From positions 139,700,747 through 139,764,746 of the forward strand of contig NC_081412.1 of the NCBI RefSeq assembly GCF_030272615.1: a stretch of DNA of 64,000 nucleotides, written 5' to 3'. This DNA is from Cryptomeria japonica. Its lineage: Eukaryota > Streptophyta > Pinopsida > Cupressales > Cupressaceae. A program made the position numbers and the translations under genes. Positions 1 to 11,188 of the stretch are shown piece after piece; the first letter of the stretch is position 1, and each line of letters begins with the position of its first letter. Under the pieces are notes generated by a model, which saw only the letters and a program-made list of their open reading frames with translations, ran no database searches and was not told where the DNA came from.

Positions 1-30
1 TATTATTGTTATCCATTTTCACCATATACA
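1..30 (+). repeat. 3' end of the 5' LTR of element A
   Basis: These 30 bases are identical to the end of the 3' LTR (11977-12006) and finish in the CA expected at an LTR terminus. Confidence 0.85.
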
Positions 31-33
31 TTT

Positions 34-50
34 TGGCACACCCGATGGGA
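34..50 (+). other. Primer-binding-site-like sequence of element A
   Basis: Three bases after the LTR end a stretch starts with TGG, the complement of a tRNA CCA end, and continues TGGCACACCCGATGGGA. It is not the initiator-methionine type. I cannot assign the tRNA from memory. Confidence 0.5.
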
Positions 51-244
51 CTCTTGTCCCTTTTTGCATTTAACATTTGGTTGCAGATTTTGTATTTTGA
101 AGTTGCAGATCTGATGTTTTCGACAATATTTTCGACATTTTCGCGTCTGCACACTTTCGGATCGCGTTTTTTATTTTCTTGCGCATCTGCGATATTTGGG
201 ATCACGTCTGCGATATTGGCAATATTTTATTTTGCAGGTTCCAG

Positions 245-400
245 AAAAGAGCGTCTGTGTTGTAAAGGCGCGTTTGTGATGTTTTTAGCCGCGTCTGTGT
301 CCAGGAAGCGCGTCTGTGTTCTGTAGTCACGTTTGTGCATCACAGAACCGCGTCTGTGTCACAAAAGCGCGTCTATGTAGAGGGTAACCGCGTCTGTGTT
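245..400 (+). repeat. Array of GCGTCTGTGT motifs, first block in the leader of A
   Basis: About eight copies of a 10-base motif GCGTCTGTGT or close variants (GCGTTTGTGA, GCGTCTATGT) are spaced irregularly by roughly 10-20 bases of unrelated sequence. Looser matches begin near 140. The motif is in the sense orientation of gag. A second block is at 1624-1822, and the complementary strand carries it upstream of the antisense PMD gene (10440-10712). Confidence 0.85.
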
Positions 401-779
401 CACCAGTTTTGAATTTTGAGTTTTTATTAATTCAGTTTTCGGATTTTGCATCTAGGGTTTCGGATCTGGTTTATTTTGAGCTAACATTTTCAGATCTAGC
501 CAACAAAAGTGGTGTAGCTTGTCTTGAAAGCAAAATCATTTGGTTGAAGGCCCCTATTTTCACAAAGTCTTTTGGGTTTAAAATTTACCTAACTTGTGTG
601 CTTGCAGGAAGGGGTAATCATTTGAAACAATCCAAACTACTAACAACTCTTTGTTGCAGGTCCTTGGCAAGGGTTTTTGGATTTTTGTTGTGTGCCTTGT
701 TTTCATAGACTAGCAAACACTTCAATTGGTGCACTAAAATTGAATCATTGTATTTTGTGTCTTGAGCAATAGGCTCTTT

Positions 780-1340
780 TTGTTTGATCTTTAGAGGGCC
801 TATCTTCCCGTGTGGTCATTAGGACTACTAGTGAGAAGAGAACGACCCAAGTGGTAGCGAGGAAAACCCACCTCTTCCGAACCACTATAAAAAAAATGTA
901 TTCATGGTGAAAACTATGAATAACGTGTGTTGATTAGTTCATACCGACATTATGTCTCCCCATAAACCCGTTTGATCAAATTTATTTGATCAGTTGTAGG
1001 GCGTAACCCCTACCGGCTGGGAGCCTTCTGTATTTACAGAGCTGAAAGTGCCGCATGTATGGCCACACGAGCGGATGCCCTTACTAGCACCTTTTTGTTT
1101 TAGCAGCCCAAATCCTTCTAGTTGTTGGGGCAGGAGGTCGGACCTCTGGTAGCGGCCCACACACATACGGTTCTTAGTAGAGATACAAAGTTCGCCACGG
1201 GGAGTTTTCGTGGGGACTGATGCTTGGCTGACCCGAGAAGTGAGTGTCGAGGGTGGAGCCAGTGAGGTCAAGCATCTAAGTATCCGCTCTGAATAGCGTA
1301 GCCTCGGGGGTAAAACCCCATGTGGGATCAACAACTATTG
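780..1340 (+). other. Conserved, probably structured leader segment of A
   Basis: This part of the untranslated leader is clearly related to 41820-42330 (minus strand) in element B although the elements differ strongly elsewhere. Two pairings are visible. CCACG (1195-1199) pairs with CGTGG (1209-1213), and B has CCATG pairing with CATGG at the same place, a compensatory change. GATGCTTG (1219-1226) pairs with CAAGCATC (1269-1276), also kept in B. A 7-bp hairpin lies at 899-922 around the sequence GGTGAAAACT. A role in packaging or translation is inference. Confidence 0.6.
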
Positions 1341-1623
1341 TCTTGGCCAGCCATAAGAATTGTGCTTGACTTATGTTAAACATTCAAAAACATTCAAGAC
1401 CAAACAACAAAACATTGTGTCTTTTGTGTCTTCAAGTGTATGCAAAACATTTTTTTTTACATCAAACAACACACTTTTCTTGGAGTCATTTTGAGTCTAG
1501 ACACTTGCAAACATTGAGTCCTCATCAACATTGTGTCCTCTTGTCATGAAAAACAATCAAACAGTCAGATTTGGTCACAACAAAACAACTTCACAAATTG
1601 AAAAAAATTGCACAAAATTTGCA

Positions 1624-1822
1624 GAAATGCGTCTGTGTCGGGCATAATAGCGTCTGTGTGGTCTAGCCGCGTCTGTGAGGGGCAGAAACGCGTCTATGTC
1701 CACAAAATCAACATCACACTTTGCAAAAAAGTCTCAGAAACATGTCTATGTTAAACAGAGAAGCGTCTGTGTCGAGAAACCGCATCTGTGAAGTATACAG
1801 GCGCGTCTGTGTCCAGAATTGG
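1624..1822 (+). repeat. Array of GCGTCTGTGT motifs, second block in the leader of A
   Basis: About eight copies of GCGTCTGTGT and variants (GCGTCTGTGA, GCATCTGTGA, ATGTCTATGT) with variable spacers, all in sense orientation, 480-680 bases before the gag start. Confidence 0.8.
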
Positions 1823-2304
1823 AAAAACGTTGCAGTCCAGCAAGCAAACACAGTCAGTTTCGAAATTCTTGAGCCTCCTAGGTCATTTCTCCAGGGTTTC
1901 ATTTAGCATTCAACCTGTCCTTGGGTCTCACAAAGTCCATCATTGTTTTACATCTCTCTTTACATTCACAATTGTCTAAACTTGAGTCAAAAGGTCACTT
2001 GCTTGTCCTCATCATACTTTGTCAACACACTACATACAACAACACTTTGCTAAGTGGTCCCTCATCAAGGTTTCTTACCTTTGGGTCTCATTTGGTCTTA
2101 CTTAGAGTCAAGGTCAACTTACCTCATCAAGAGAAACTATCCTCTCTTTGGAAGTCACACCTACTCTACTACATACATACTTGGTCTTACACTTTGGACA
2201 TTGCAAGTACACTTCAGATTCATTTACATTCCATCCAACTCTTGGTCTTCCATACTCTTTCCATTTTTCATCTAGTCTCAAACATCTTGGTCAATACCTA
2301 GTTC

Positions 2305-5300
2305 ATGGTTGAAACCCATCTTCAAAAATCTAGGAGAGAAACTAAAGAGGCTCAAGAGTCCACAAACATGAGTTCTTATGAGTATGACAATGATATATTT
2401 TTCAATTTTGATCATACTACATTGCCTGACATGGATGCCTATAGAAACATTCCAAATGTTGAGAACATGGACACTATAAACAACAATGCTACACAAAATG
2501 ACAATGTGGACAACTTTTCAGTACATTCAGCAGATGTGGAAGAATCCATTATGAATCCCCATTTCAATCGCTTGGTTGAGGAAATAATGAGGGATAGACA
2601 ATAATTTTTACAAATGATGGCACAAAGTGGAGCCAAGATACCTCATGATTTTGACATGTCTCAAATAATGGAAAATCGACCTTTGCAACAACCTCACTCC
2701 AACATGGATCAAAGGAGACCTAATAGTGGAGGAAATAGAGGACCACATATGTTAGCTGAATCACCATCAGCTTTGCTTCAAAAACCAGAGGTCCCACATA
2801 CACATGGTCAAACATATGATACTCACCTTCGCAGACCATTATGGAAGTCTTATGGAGAAAAATATGCTCAATCACATATCAATGCTAAGGATCAACCACC
2901 AAAGCAATGGGATATTCAAAGGCATGCTCAAAATTTGGACACAAGGAAACCCCATGTCAAATTTGGGGGCAATACAATAGAACATGACATGCCTATAGAG
3001 TATGGTATACATGCACAAAATAGATATGGTGTTCCTCAACATGAATCCATACCAAGTGGTCCATATACGCAGCATCATTACAGACCTCCTCCATATGAAC
3101 ATGTGTATGATCAATATCATCCATATATGCAACATGCTCCTCCTCCAATGGGTACCTCAAACATGGGGTATGGTCCAAGAAGTCGATCTCCACCTAAGAG
3201 CAGTTTGGAACAACAAATCAAGGACTTACAAAAGAAAATGGAGGACATAAATACACCAAAGCCAACATACACAATGAGAGACATATGTCCTTATCCATTT
3301 GACAAGAGCATTCCAATGCCTCCATTTCCTGCACATTTTGTGACCCCTAAATTTGATAAGTATAAAGGAAAAGGGGATCCTAAGGCACACATAAGACTGT
3401 TTTTTACAGCTTGCATTGAGGTAGCAGCAGAAGAGACATATTTGATGAGATTATTCCCACAGAGCTTAGGCGATCAAGCTATGGAATGGTTCTCCCAACT
3501 TCCACCTGGTATTAAGTCATGGGGTGACCTAGCAGAGGCATTTATCCAACATTTCTCCTACAACATAGAGACAGACATATCAGTCACTACTTTGTGCAAC
3601 ACCAAGCAAAAAGAGGGAGAATCTTTTGCATCATTTTTACAAAGATGGAGAAATCTAGCTAGCAGATGCTCTTGTGAAATTCCCCAAAAACAAATGGTAG
3701 AAATGTTCACACAGAATGTTAACAAAGACATTGGTTATGATCTAAGGAAAGCTTGTTTGTCCACCTTCAAGGACGTTATTGAAAAAGGCTTAGCGACATA
3801 AAAGGTCCTAATTGAACAAGGAGTCATTAAGATATTCAAGGAAAACAAAGATGACTTTAAGGGAAAAGACAAGCCAAGATTTTGGAATAAAAACAAGAAT
3901 ACAGTCAATGATGGTGTTGTTGATGCCAATACAGTGTGACCCAAAGTCATCTTTTCAGGGTCAAGTTCTACAAACAATCAGGTGAATACTCAAACAACTT
4001 CCAGATCATGAAGGAAGTACACTCCATTGGGAGAACCGCTTGAGTCAGTTTTCAAGAAGCTTGTGGCAAACAAAGTAATCACAATTCCAGATTTCCCGCC
4101 ATATGAACCAAAGGTCAAACCAAATTGGTGGAATGATGATGAGTATTGTGAATTTCATAAGAGCAAGGGTCATAAGACAGGAAATTGTCATCGACTGAAG
4201 AACATCATACAAGATCTCATTGATAGAGGTGACATTGAGATTGAGGGACATTCATCCAAACAAGAACATGAGATGTTTAAGGAACCATTCTCAAAACATG
4301 ACAAGGGAAAAGCTAAAGCCACAGATGACCAAACCAACTATACCAGAGCATCCTATAACTATGATTCAACTATCAATCACATATCGATGGACAATTACAT
4401 CTCTACTATTATCATCAAGGACAAAGCGTCTGAGAATTCTACTCAGAGACCCAAGATTGTCCTAAAAGGTGTTGGATCTTCTTCGGAACCTACCTCTGAA
4501 TGTCATGTTACAACTCGTCGAAGTAAATTCACTTTGCAAGGTGCTCCAACTAAAAACACCACTTCTTCATCAACCAAACCTGAGTATGACCTTGTAGAAC
4601 AGTTAGGGAAGACACCCGCGCTCATTTCAATCCTTGAGCTATTACGCATATTTCCCGCACATAAAGCTATTCTTGACAAAATCTTGAGAGATACTGTTGT
4701 TCCTACTGATCTGAATGTGGACCAGTTTCAAGCCATGGTGGGATACCTTTCCATTCCACACTCCCTTACTTTCACCGAAGCTGATGACACCTCTGTAAGT
4801 CAGCCACATAATGCACCACTACACATTGAAGCCTTCATACACAAACATCGAATAAAAAGAGTCCTGATAGATGGAGGAGCAGGTCTAAACATTTGCACAT
4901 TAAGCACTATTACACAATTGGGATATTCTGATAAAGCTATGAATGCTACAAACAAAATCACCATTAAAGCATATGATGATGAAGAGCGTTCATCCAAGGG
5001 TACAGTCATCTTACCTCTCAGAGTTGGACCAGTTACAAAGGATGTGGTTTGTCAAGTCCTGGATCTAAATCTCACTTACAACATATTGCTAGGACGTCCT
5101 TGGATTCATGAAATGAGTGCAGTCCCTTCTACATATCATCTATGTATCAAGTTTCCACACAATGGAGTTGAAGTGACCATCAAAGCGGATCCAAATCCAT
5201 TCATATATTGCAACAATCTGCAACCTAGATCAGAAATAACAATACCAGTCAATCGAGAAGCTATTCCTTCATCAGCATATGTTGATCCAGAATCCTTAAA

Positions 5301-6099
5301 AGCTTCTACATCAAAGCAAACAGAGCTAAAAGAAAAGTTAAAGATTAAAGACATGGGATGTGGTGAGTATATCTTTCATGTTGATCAACTCCCACTATCT
5401 CCTAAGGTATTCAGTCGATGGGAACAATCTACAAAAAATTTACAATGCCAAGGAATTGGGTGTGAACCACCTAGTGTTGTGGCTACTAAGTCTGAATGCA
5501 AATCTCCTCTAGTGGTGCAAGCATCTCTTGATATCAATAGTCCTAAGAGTGGTTCCAACAAAGAATCTATTGAGCGTATCGCCATCCCTCTTGATAACTC
5601 ACATAGCTTTTCCATTTCATCCACTCATTCCATTTCCGCTCCTCTCCTAGACTTGGATCAACAAGAATTACAAAAGCCCTTACTCATTGGGGATGAAAAA
5701 TCAAGCTTTGAAAAGAAAAATCTAAAAGTCAAAACTAAAGAAAAGTCCTTTAGTCCAAATCAAAATCAAAAGCTATTGGACTCTGCAAAAATCAAGGTCA
5801 AGGATAAAACTCCTATGAAGCAAAAAGAACAAGAGTTGATCTCCCCTAATATCAAAATAACTAGGGGCAAAAGTTCTACAATTTTAAGTCAAAAAGCATA
5901 CTTGTTGATCCTAAGTCTCCATCATGCTATCCTACTTTCACTTCTTTTCACAATCATAAGCCTTCATCACTCATCCACTTGTTCCACACATCCATTCCCT
6001 TATGGTGATACATCATGGACCTTTAATGGAGCTTCCTCAAAGGACTTTGTTAGCAGGGATGCCCAAACTTCTTCAGGTGACACGCATATGGGAAGGTGA
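2305..6099 (+). pseudogene. Element A gag-protease, one frame broken by four stops
   Basis: A single reading frame from the ATG at 2305 to 6099 is interrupted by stops at 2602 (TAA), 3799 (TAA), 3937 (TGA) and 4009 (TGA). Each is one C-to-T step from a Gln or Arg codon. The first 100 residues are acidic and unrecognised. The retrotransposon gag domain lies at about 3290-3800 (AMEWFSQLPPGIKSW, then a Cys-Asn-Thr-Lys-Gln-Lys segment). A zinc-finger-like stretch is at about 4140-4200 (YCEFHKSKGHKTGNCHRLK). The retropepsin-like protease is at about 4780-5150 with active site LIDGGAGLNI, the plant-gypsy form of D-S/T-G, and the flap-side ILGRPWIH-like motif read here as LLGRPWIH. After about 5400 the sequence is lysine/serine rich and low complexity, and reverse transcriptase does not follow. 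Start chosen because element B begins its gag with a related Met-Val-Glu-Thr segment. Confidence 0.85.
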
Positions 6100-6121
6100 C
6101 ACGCATATGGGCCTACGTAGT

Positions 6122-6439
6122 CCACACACTAGTAATTCTATCTCAATTCCTTCATCAAGGAGGACAGTCACTCAAGCTACACATCATGTAGTCAAGGAAC
6201 ATCACAGTTACAATCATAAAGTCAAGCCTCGCACATTTGAGGTAGGGGACTTAGTTCTAAGAGAAAATCCTAAAAATCAACAAGACAGAGAGAAGAAGGG
6301 CAAGTTCGAACCAAATTGGCTTGATCCTTACATCATTACAGCAGCATATGGATCTGGTGCATATCAACTCTCAACTACAGAAGGTGAACCTTTGGAGGAT
6401 CCTATCAACAGCATGCACCTTCGCAGGTTCTACACGTAG
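6122..6439 (+). pseudogene. Integrase C-terminal tail of element A
   Basis: About 105 residues, in a different frame from gag-protease, match the end of the Ty3/gypsy integrase: FEVGDLVLRENPKN, then FEPNWLDPYIITAAYGSGAY, ending EDPINSMHLRRFYT. Element B has almost the same ending (31473-31760). The zinc-binding and DDE catalytic parts are missing, so this is the right edge of the internal deletion that removed reverse transcriptase, RNase H and the integrase core. The deletion lies near 6099-6122, where ACACGCATATGGG occurs twice in a row (6078-6107). Confidence 0.85.
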
Positions 6440-6541
6440 CTCTTCGGAATATCCTAATTCAAAAATACAAAAAAAAATTCAAAAAATTCCAAAATACAAA
6501 AAAAAAATAAAAAAATTATAAAACAAAAAAAATCGTTACTT

Positions 6542-6688
6542 GGTGAAAACCTGGCAAACAGGCACCTTGTGACACAAAAAACATTGAAAAATCAAAAAAA
6601 GTAAAGAGAAATAATTTCGTCGAACGGTGAAAACCACTTCGGTGGCGCCCTGGGCAAGTACCATGGTGAAAACTGGGTGACCAGCACC
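6542..6688 (+). ncRNA. Cluster of three GGTG-AAAA hairpins after pol in element A
   Basis: Three segments share one plan: outer arm GGTG, constant AAAA, inner arm, short loop, inner arm, outer arm. At 6542-6566 the inner arms are CCTG and CAGG with loop GCAAA and outer CACC. At 6626-6649 they are CCAC and GTGG with loop TTCG and outer CGCC. At 6665-6688 they are CTGG and CCAG with loop GTGA and outer CACC, extended by CAT/ATG. Inner stems differ but always pair, and TTCG and GTGA are known extra-stable RNA tetraloop types. Element B has two related hairpins in the same place after its pol. Function unknown; a role in RNA stability, packaging or 3' processing is inference. Confidence 0.65.
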
Positions 6689-6699
6689 ATGCGTAGAGA

Positions 6700-8127
6700 C
6701 ATTGCTCCTCCCTCCTTCAGGATTCACTTTCATCCTTTCACTTTGCACACACTCACGACCAATTCGTTCATAATAAACTTACACATTCCCATCATGGCTT
6801 GTTATTGATCTACCCAAGATTGGTTAGCCATTCATAATAAACCTCCCTTTTCATCCCTTTCCATCCATAATAAATCAGATCCTATCTATGGCTAAGGCAA
6901 ATCCTACGTCTAGTAATGGGTGTGGAACTGAGAACATCACCTGTTTCGAGGAGTACAGTTTCTTCCAGCTTCCTTCAGTCTATCGGCGCACAACCCGCAA
7001 TAAAGTTTCGTCTTCTTCGCAATAAGGTATCAGTTTCATGGATTCAGTCAGTTTCAGATGGGACACAACAGCGACAATGGGCTTCAACAAATCAAATCTT
7101 TCAACAGACGCAGACAACATTATGGTTCAGTGCTATCTATTCTTTCTGTGAAAGTAAACATTGTGACCACAATCAAATAAGACTTATACAAGTGACAAGA
7201 GACACTAAACTTGAGGACTACAGTGGATGTTGGTGTCGAGTCTTGGTTTTCTTTTTATCTTTTGGTGACATGTCTTTTAGCTTTTCCGGGATGTCTCTGA
7301 CTAGAGATTCTATCTCTAGAATGTCTTTGACTAGAAAGGCGAGGATGGGGTATCGTCACCTACTTTCTTTTGTTGTCTGTGGATTATCTCTTAGTAATGC
7401 TATGACTTGTCCAAGGATATGAGGACACTGTGAGTCTAGTGTGAATTGGAGCATTCCTTGTTTGTGACTGTCTTATCTCCATGCAAACAGGTACAATGAC
7501 TTTCTGGGTCGAACATATGCCTCGATTGTCATAACCTACTTGCCATAATAAAGCTTAATGATGATAACGCACAAGAAGCTCTTTCACTTTCATATCTTTT
7601 GTCTTTCATCCACCTTTCTTGATTGACTTCCATCGTCCTTCTCGAGTCTGTGTAGCCTACTATCACATGACTGAGTATAATGACACACCAAAAACATTTG
7701 CATTTTATGTAGTTGCACCTGCATTACCACATATAAGCATTTCATACATACATATATATATCACAATTGTATCACATCCTGCACACAACACCTATTAGCA
7801 CAATTTACATTTGCATTATCATATTCATCTGCATTACATACATTCACATTTGCATCATGCATAACATGTTAAAAACATAAAAGAACAAAAATACTGCATT
7901 ACATCATATAAATATTTGCATCCATAGCATAAAACAAACATCACATAAGAACGCCTCATCACATAGGTACACATGCACATCACTGCCGCAAAAATGAATC
8001 ATCTCGTATATATAAATAAAGTGTCATGATACATTCATGTCAAAATCATATGGCTACAAAAGCACCCGCAGGTGTCTATAATACAAAAAATGGTACAAAA
8101 CACTGATACAAAGGGAGCCCTCTATGG
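6700..8127. other. Spacer of element A between pol and antisense PMD gene
   Basis: I see no gene. A 168-codon open frame at 6916-7422 on + matches nothing I recognise. From about 7680 to 8040 the DNA is a low-complexity run of TTTGCAT/CATTACAT-like words, the region lying 3' of the antisense PMD gene. Element B has an equally long, unrelated-looking spacer in the same place. Confidence 0.5.
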
Positions 8128-9998
8128 CTATGATGAACTCCCTCCCTCGGAGCCGCCTGGCCTCGGTGGAATCTGAGCCCCTGAAGGACCCGCCCCAAGA
8201 TCATCCTGCCTGTCCCCTTTATCTAGTGGTGGTGGAGGGCCCATAACCCCACCACTCGATGCCTGTCTCCTCCGGCTCCCTCCCGTAGCTGTCACTGTAC
8301 GCGATGACCTATGGAAGCTCCTCGCCCGCTGATCTGCTAGCACTGCACCATAGTAGAGGTCCCTCCAATAGGCTATCTCCTCTCCTGCACGCAGGACATA
8401 AACGTATCCTGCCCCTGTATCCTCAGTCGCCTATCTCCCTACCCTCAGTGCTGTCTCAGCCTCTGTGTAGCGCTGGATAGCCTGATCTGGCTCCTGCTCA
8501 GTATCTCTGAGCCTCGTCCTGAGCCGATCCCTCTCCCTCTCTAGCTCCTGGATCTCATCTGTCTGGCCCTAGCAGATCTCCCTCAGATCTAGCAGCTCAG
8601 CCTCCACTGGGTCAGCCCCCTCTGCCTCTGCCTCTGCCTGTGGCTCCCCCTCTGCGGGTGCCTACCCCTGTGCCTGTACTGGTACCTGTCCTTGTCCCTG
8701 TCCCTGTATCTGTACCTGCCTGGGACCCTGTGCTGTTGGCACCTGTAAAGGCAATCCACTGCGACCCCTCACCACTCGAGCCTGCCTCTCCTCTCCACCC
8801 TCCCTCTGAGGTGCAACTCGTCTCTCTCCAACTACTCCCCTCCTCCTCCATCGGCCTCTGCCCCCATCGCCTCCACCATCATCCTCGTCACCACCACCAT
8901 CTCCCTCCAGTGCCTCTCCTGGATCTATCAATCATGGGAATGGATGCTCTGGCCAGTAAGCTGTATACTCAGCATCCATCCCGGCATCCTCGATCTCTGG
9001 CCACATGTCCCAAGGTAGGGGCATCATCTCTACAAGCTAAGTCACTGCCTGATCATATGACAGCAACGGCCCAAACTGCGCCTGATCTCTGACTGTGCGG
9101 GCATACATGCCTGATCCCTGGGGCATCCTCTGAATCTGGCCAAACTATCGGCCAACCCTGTCCACCAGCTGTCTCTCTAACACATAGGGCATCCGCCCAA
9201 TCAGGTACCTGCTCCGGAAGGTGTAGGGCAGCTCAACTGCGTCATCCTCCCACTCCTCACAGCCCAGATATGGTCTCCTTATGACCACATCAATGTCGTC
9301 CAACACTCGCTGCCAATGTTCTAACTTGCCAATCTGCGGTTGTGATGTGATCATATCATACAAATGTACAAAGCTGCGTCCATGACCTCTGCCCCTGAAG
9401 TGTATCGGTCGGGTAACCGACAGATACTCGTAGGCCCATACCTGCAGCAGTGTCACTCCACAACCCAGTCCCACTGATCCGTGATAAACAAATTGATGAA
9501 GCTCATAATATAAATGGGCCAGCACACATGGTCCCCAGGCATATCTGGTGTGTTGTGTCACCAGTGTCTCCAGTGCTCCCCCCAGCCCACAGCCAAACCC
9601 CGTGTCGCCCTATCCGGACACAGGAACCCACTGATAGCTCCTCCTATCACTGCCGGCAACGTTAGTCCTGTGGCTTTCATGGTGTCCCATGCCATGTGTC
9701 CTGCCCTCATCTCCAGTCCAGGGTCCTGGAATACCCATCTCAATGCCTCTCTATCTCCATCTCGATCGTATGGGATCAGCTCCCCATCGATCGGTATCCT
9801 CAGTATCCTGTAGACATCCTCCAGGGTGACTGTCATCTCACCCATCGGCAAACGGAATGTGCACGTCTCAGAGTACCATCTCTCAGCCAGCACATGTCTC
9901 AAACCCATCTCCTCGATGGCAGCTCTGTCCTCAAGCGACAACTCAGGTCGCAACCTCTGCGTCGACGGGAATCTCTCCCATGACTTTAGCATCGGCAA
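8128..9998 (-). pseudogene. Antisense plant-mobile-domain (PMD, MAIN/MAIL-like) gene in element A
   Basis: Read on minus from the ATG at 9998. Residues 1-146 carry the PMD hallmark region (LAERWYSETCTFRLPMGEM, TLEDVYRILRIPIDGE, LAVGWGEHWRHW). A frameshift near 9558 moves the frame to 9561-9145 (AWGPCVLAHLYYELHQF, GCGVTLLQVWAYEYL, RRPYLGCEEW). The frame then continues with stops to 8128 through a Gly/Asp/Arg-rich linker, a Gln-rich part, an Arg/Glu coiled coil and a Ser/Pro/Gly-rich tail. PMD proteins of the MAIN/MAIL1 group act in the plant nucleus in silencing and genome stability, and PMD domains are known in plant Ty3/gypsy and Mutator elements. It lies between pol and the 3' LTR and is transcribed, if at all, against the element. 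Element B has the same gene at the same place. Now broken. Confidence 0.85.
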
Positions 9999-10045
9999 AT
10001 ACTCCTGCAGTCAAACAACTCAATCATATCAGTTATAGTGGCATT

Positions 10046-10320
10046 CACTATTTATCACAAAATGCTACTCGCTATCTAAATGCATATGGCTATCTACCCT
10101 AGTGACACTCACTGTTCATCACAAAGTGTTGCTATTTATCCTAGTGGTACTCCCTGTTCATCACAAAGTACTACGTGTGTGACACTCCATGTTCATCACA
10201 AAGTGTTACTCACATTTGCACTCCCTGTTCATCACAAAGTGCTGCTCATATTTCAGTACTCCCTGTTCATCACAAAGTACTCTATCTTGGTACTCATTGT
10301 TCATCACAAAGTGCCTTGAT
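10046..10320 (-). repeat. Tandem repeat CTGTTCATCACAAAGTGCT, upstream of the antisense PMD gene
   Basis: About eight imperfect copies of a 30-40 base unit built on ACTCCCTGTTCATCACAAAG plus a variable tail. It lies just upstream of the PMD start on minus, so it would be in that gene's promoter or leader. No such array is seen before the PMD gene of element B. Confidence 0.85.
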
Positions 10321-10439
10321 CTATCCTAGTCTTCCTAGAGGACCTTCTTGAGTGTATCCCCTCAGCAACTTATCCAATCGACAACGTATGTTCATCACAG
10401 AACTGCCGATTTGACCTAGACGATGCAAATTCATACTTT

Positions 10440-10712
10440 TCAAACGCAAACGCGCTTACATGACATAAACGCGCTCAAAGACTGCATAGACGCACCTGAA
10501 AAACACAGACGCGCCTGCTTGACACAGACGTGCCTATGCTCTGCACAGACGCGCCTGGGCGACACAGATGTGCCTTTTTGGCACAAATGCACCTATCCAT
10601 CACAGACGCGGCCGCAATTGACGCAGACGCGGGTCCAGTCACAGACGCGCCTGGCACAAACACAGACGTGCCTCGCAAACACAGACGCGCCTGGCACCAA
10701 CGCAAACGCGCC
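10440..10712 (-). repeat. Array of ACACAGACGCG motifs (reverse of GCGTCTGTGT) upstream of PMD
   Basis: About fifteen copies of ACACAGACGCG and variants (ACGTG, ATGTG) spaced 15-25 bases. On minus it reads as the same GCGTCTGTGT motif found in the gag leader on +, so each of the two opposed transcription units has the motif in sense orientation upstream of its start codon. Confidence 0.85.
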
Positions 10713-11188
10713 TGGACATTTTTTGACACTTTTTGGACCCTAGTCTAAGCGCATTTATTACCCTATTCGACATGCATTAATGAAAAAATTAAATGCGTCA
10801 AAGTACGAGGAGGTTTGGTGGTACTTACCGGCTCTCATGCCTCTGCTGGCCTCTAAAATCGGCGAACGCGATCGAATCTGTGAGTGAAAGCCATCGCTAC
10901 TGACTGCTCCTACACTATTTTCGCTCTGCAATATGCTCTTGTGGATGTGTAGATGACAATGAGGATGTATTTTCCCCCGTGGTCTATCTTATAGCCTAGC
11001 CCTCGCCTTCGTTTCCCGAGTCGGTCTTCTTTATCCCGGGACTTTGTCACTTCATCCGGTCGGTCCATTCTAGCCTTTCTTTCTTATCGAGAGATTGTCT
11101 GCAATCTTTTCAGACATTTTCCTCTAATCTCTCGAGGGGGCATATCATTCCCATCCTGGGGCAACTCTGTATCAGTTCATCTTATCTT

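Noticed and set aside
34..50. Naming the primer tRNA for elements A and B
   Set aside because: The sites start TGG but do not match a tRNA 3' end I can recall with confidence.
990..1334. 114-codon open frame on minus in the A leader
   Set aside because: Lies in the conserved untranslated leader, matches no family, and is not kept as a frame in B.
6916..7422. 168-codon plus frame in the A spacer
   Set aside because: No domain recognised, and no counterpart in the matching spacer of B.
8640..9092. Plus-strand Pro/Leu-rich 150-codon frame
   Set aside because: Opposite strand of the low-complexity PMD linker; no family match.
10046..10320. CRISPR-like regular repeat (also 56318-56640)
   Set aside because: Units are imperfect, spacers are not of constant length, and the context is clearly a plant retrotransposon.
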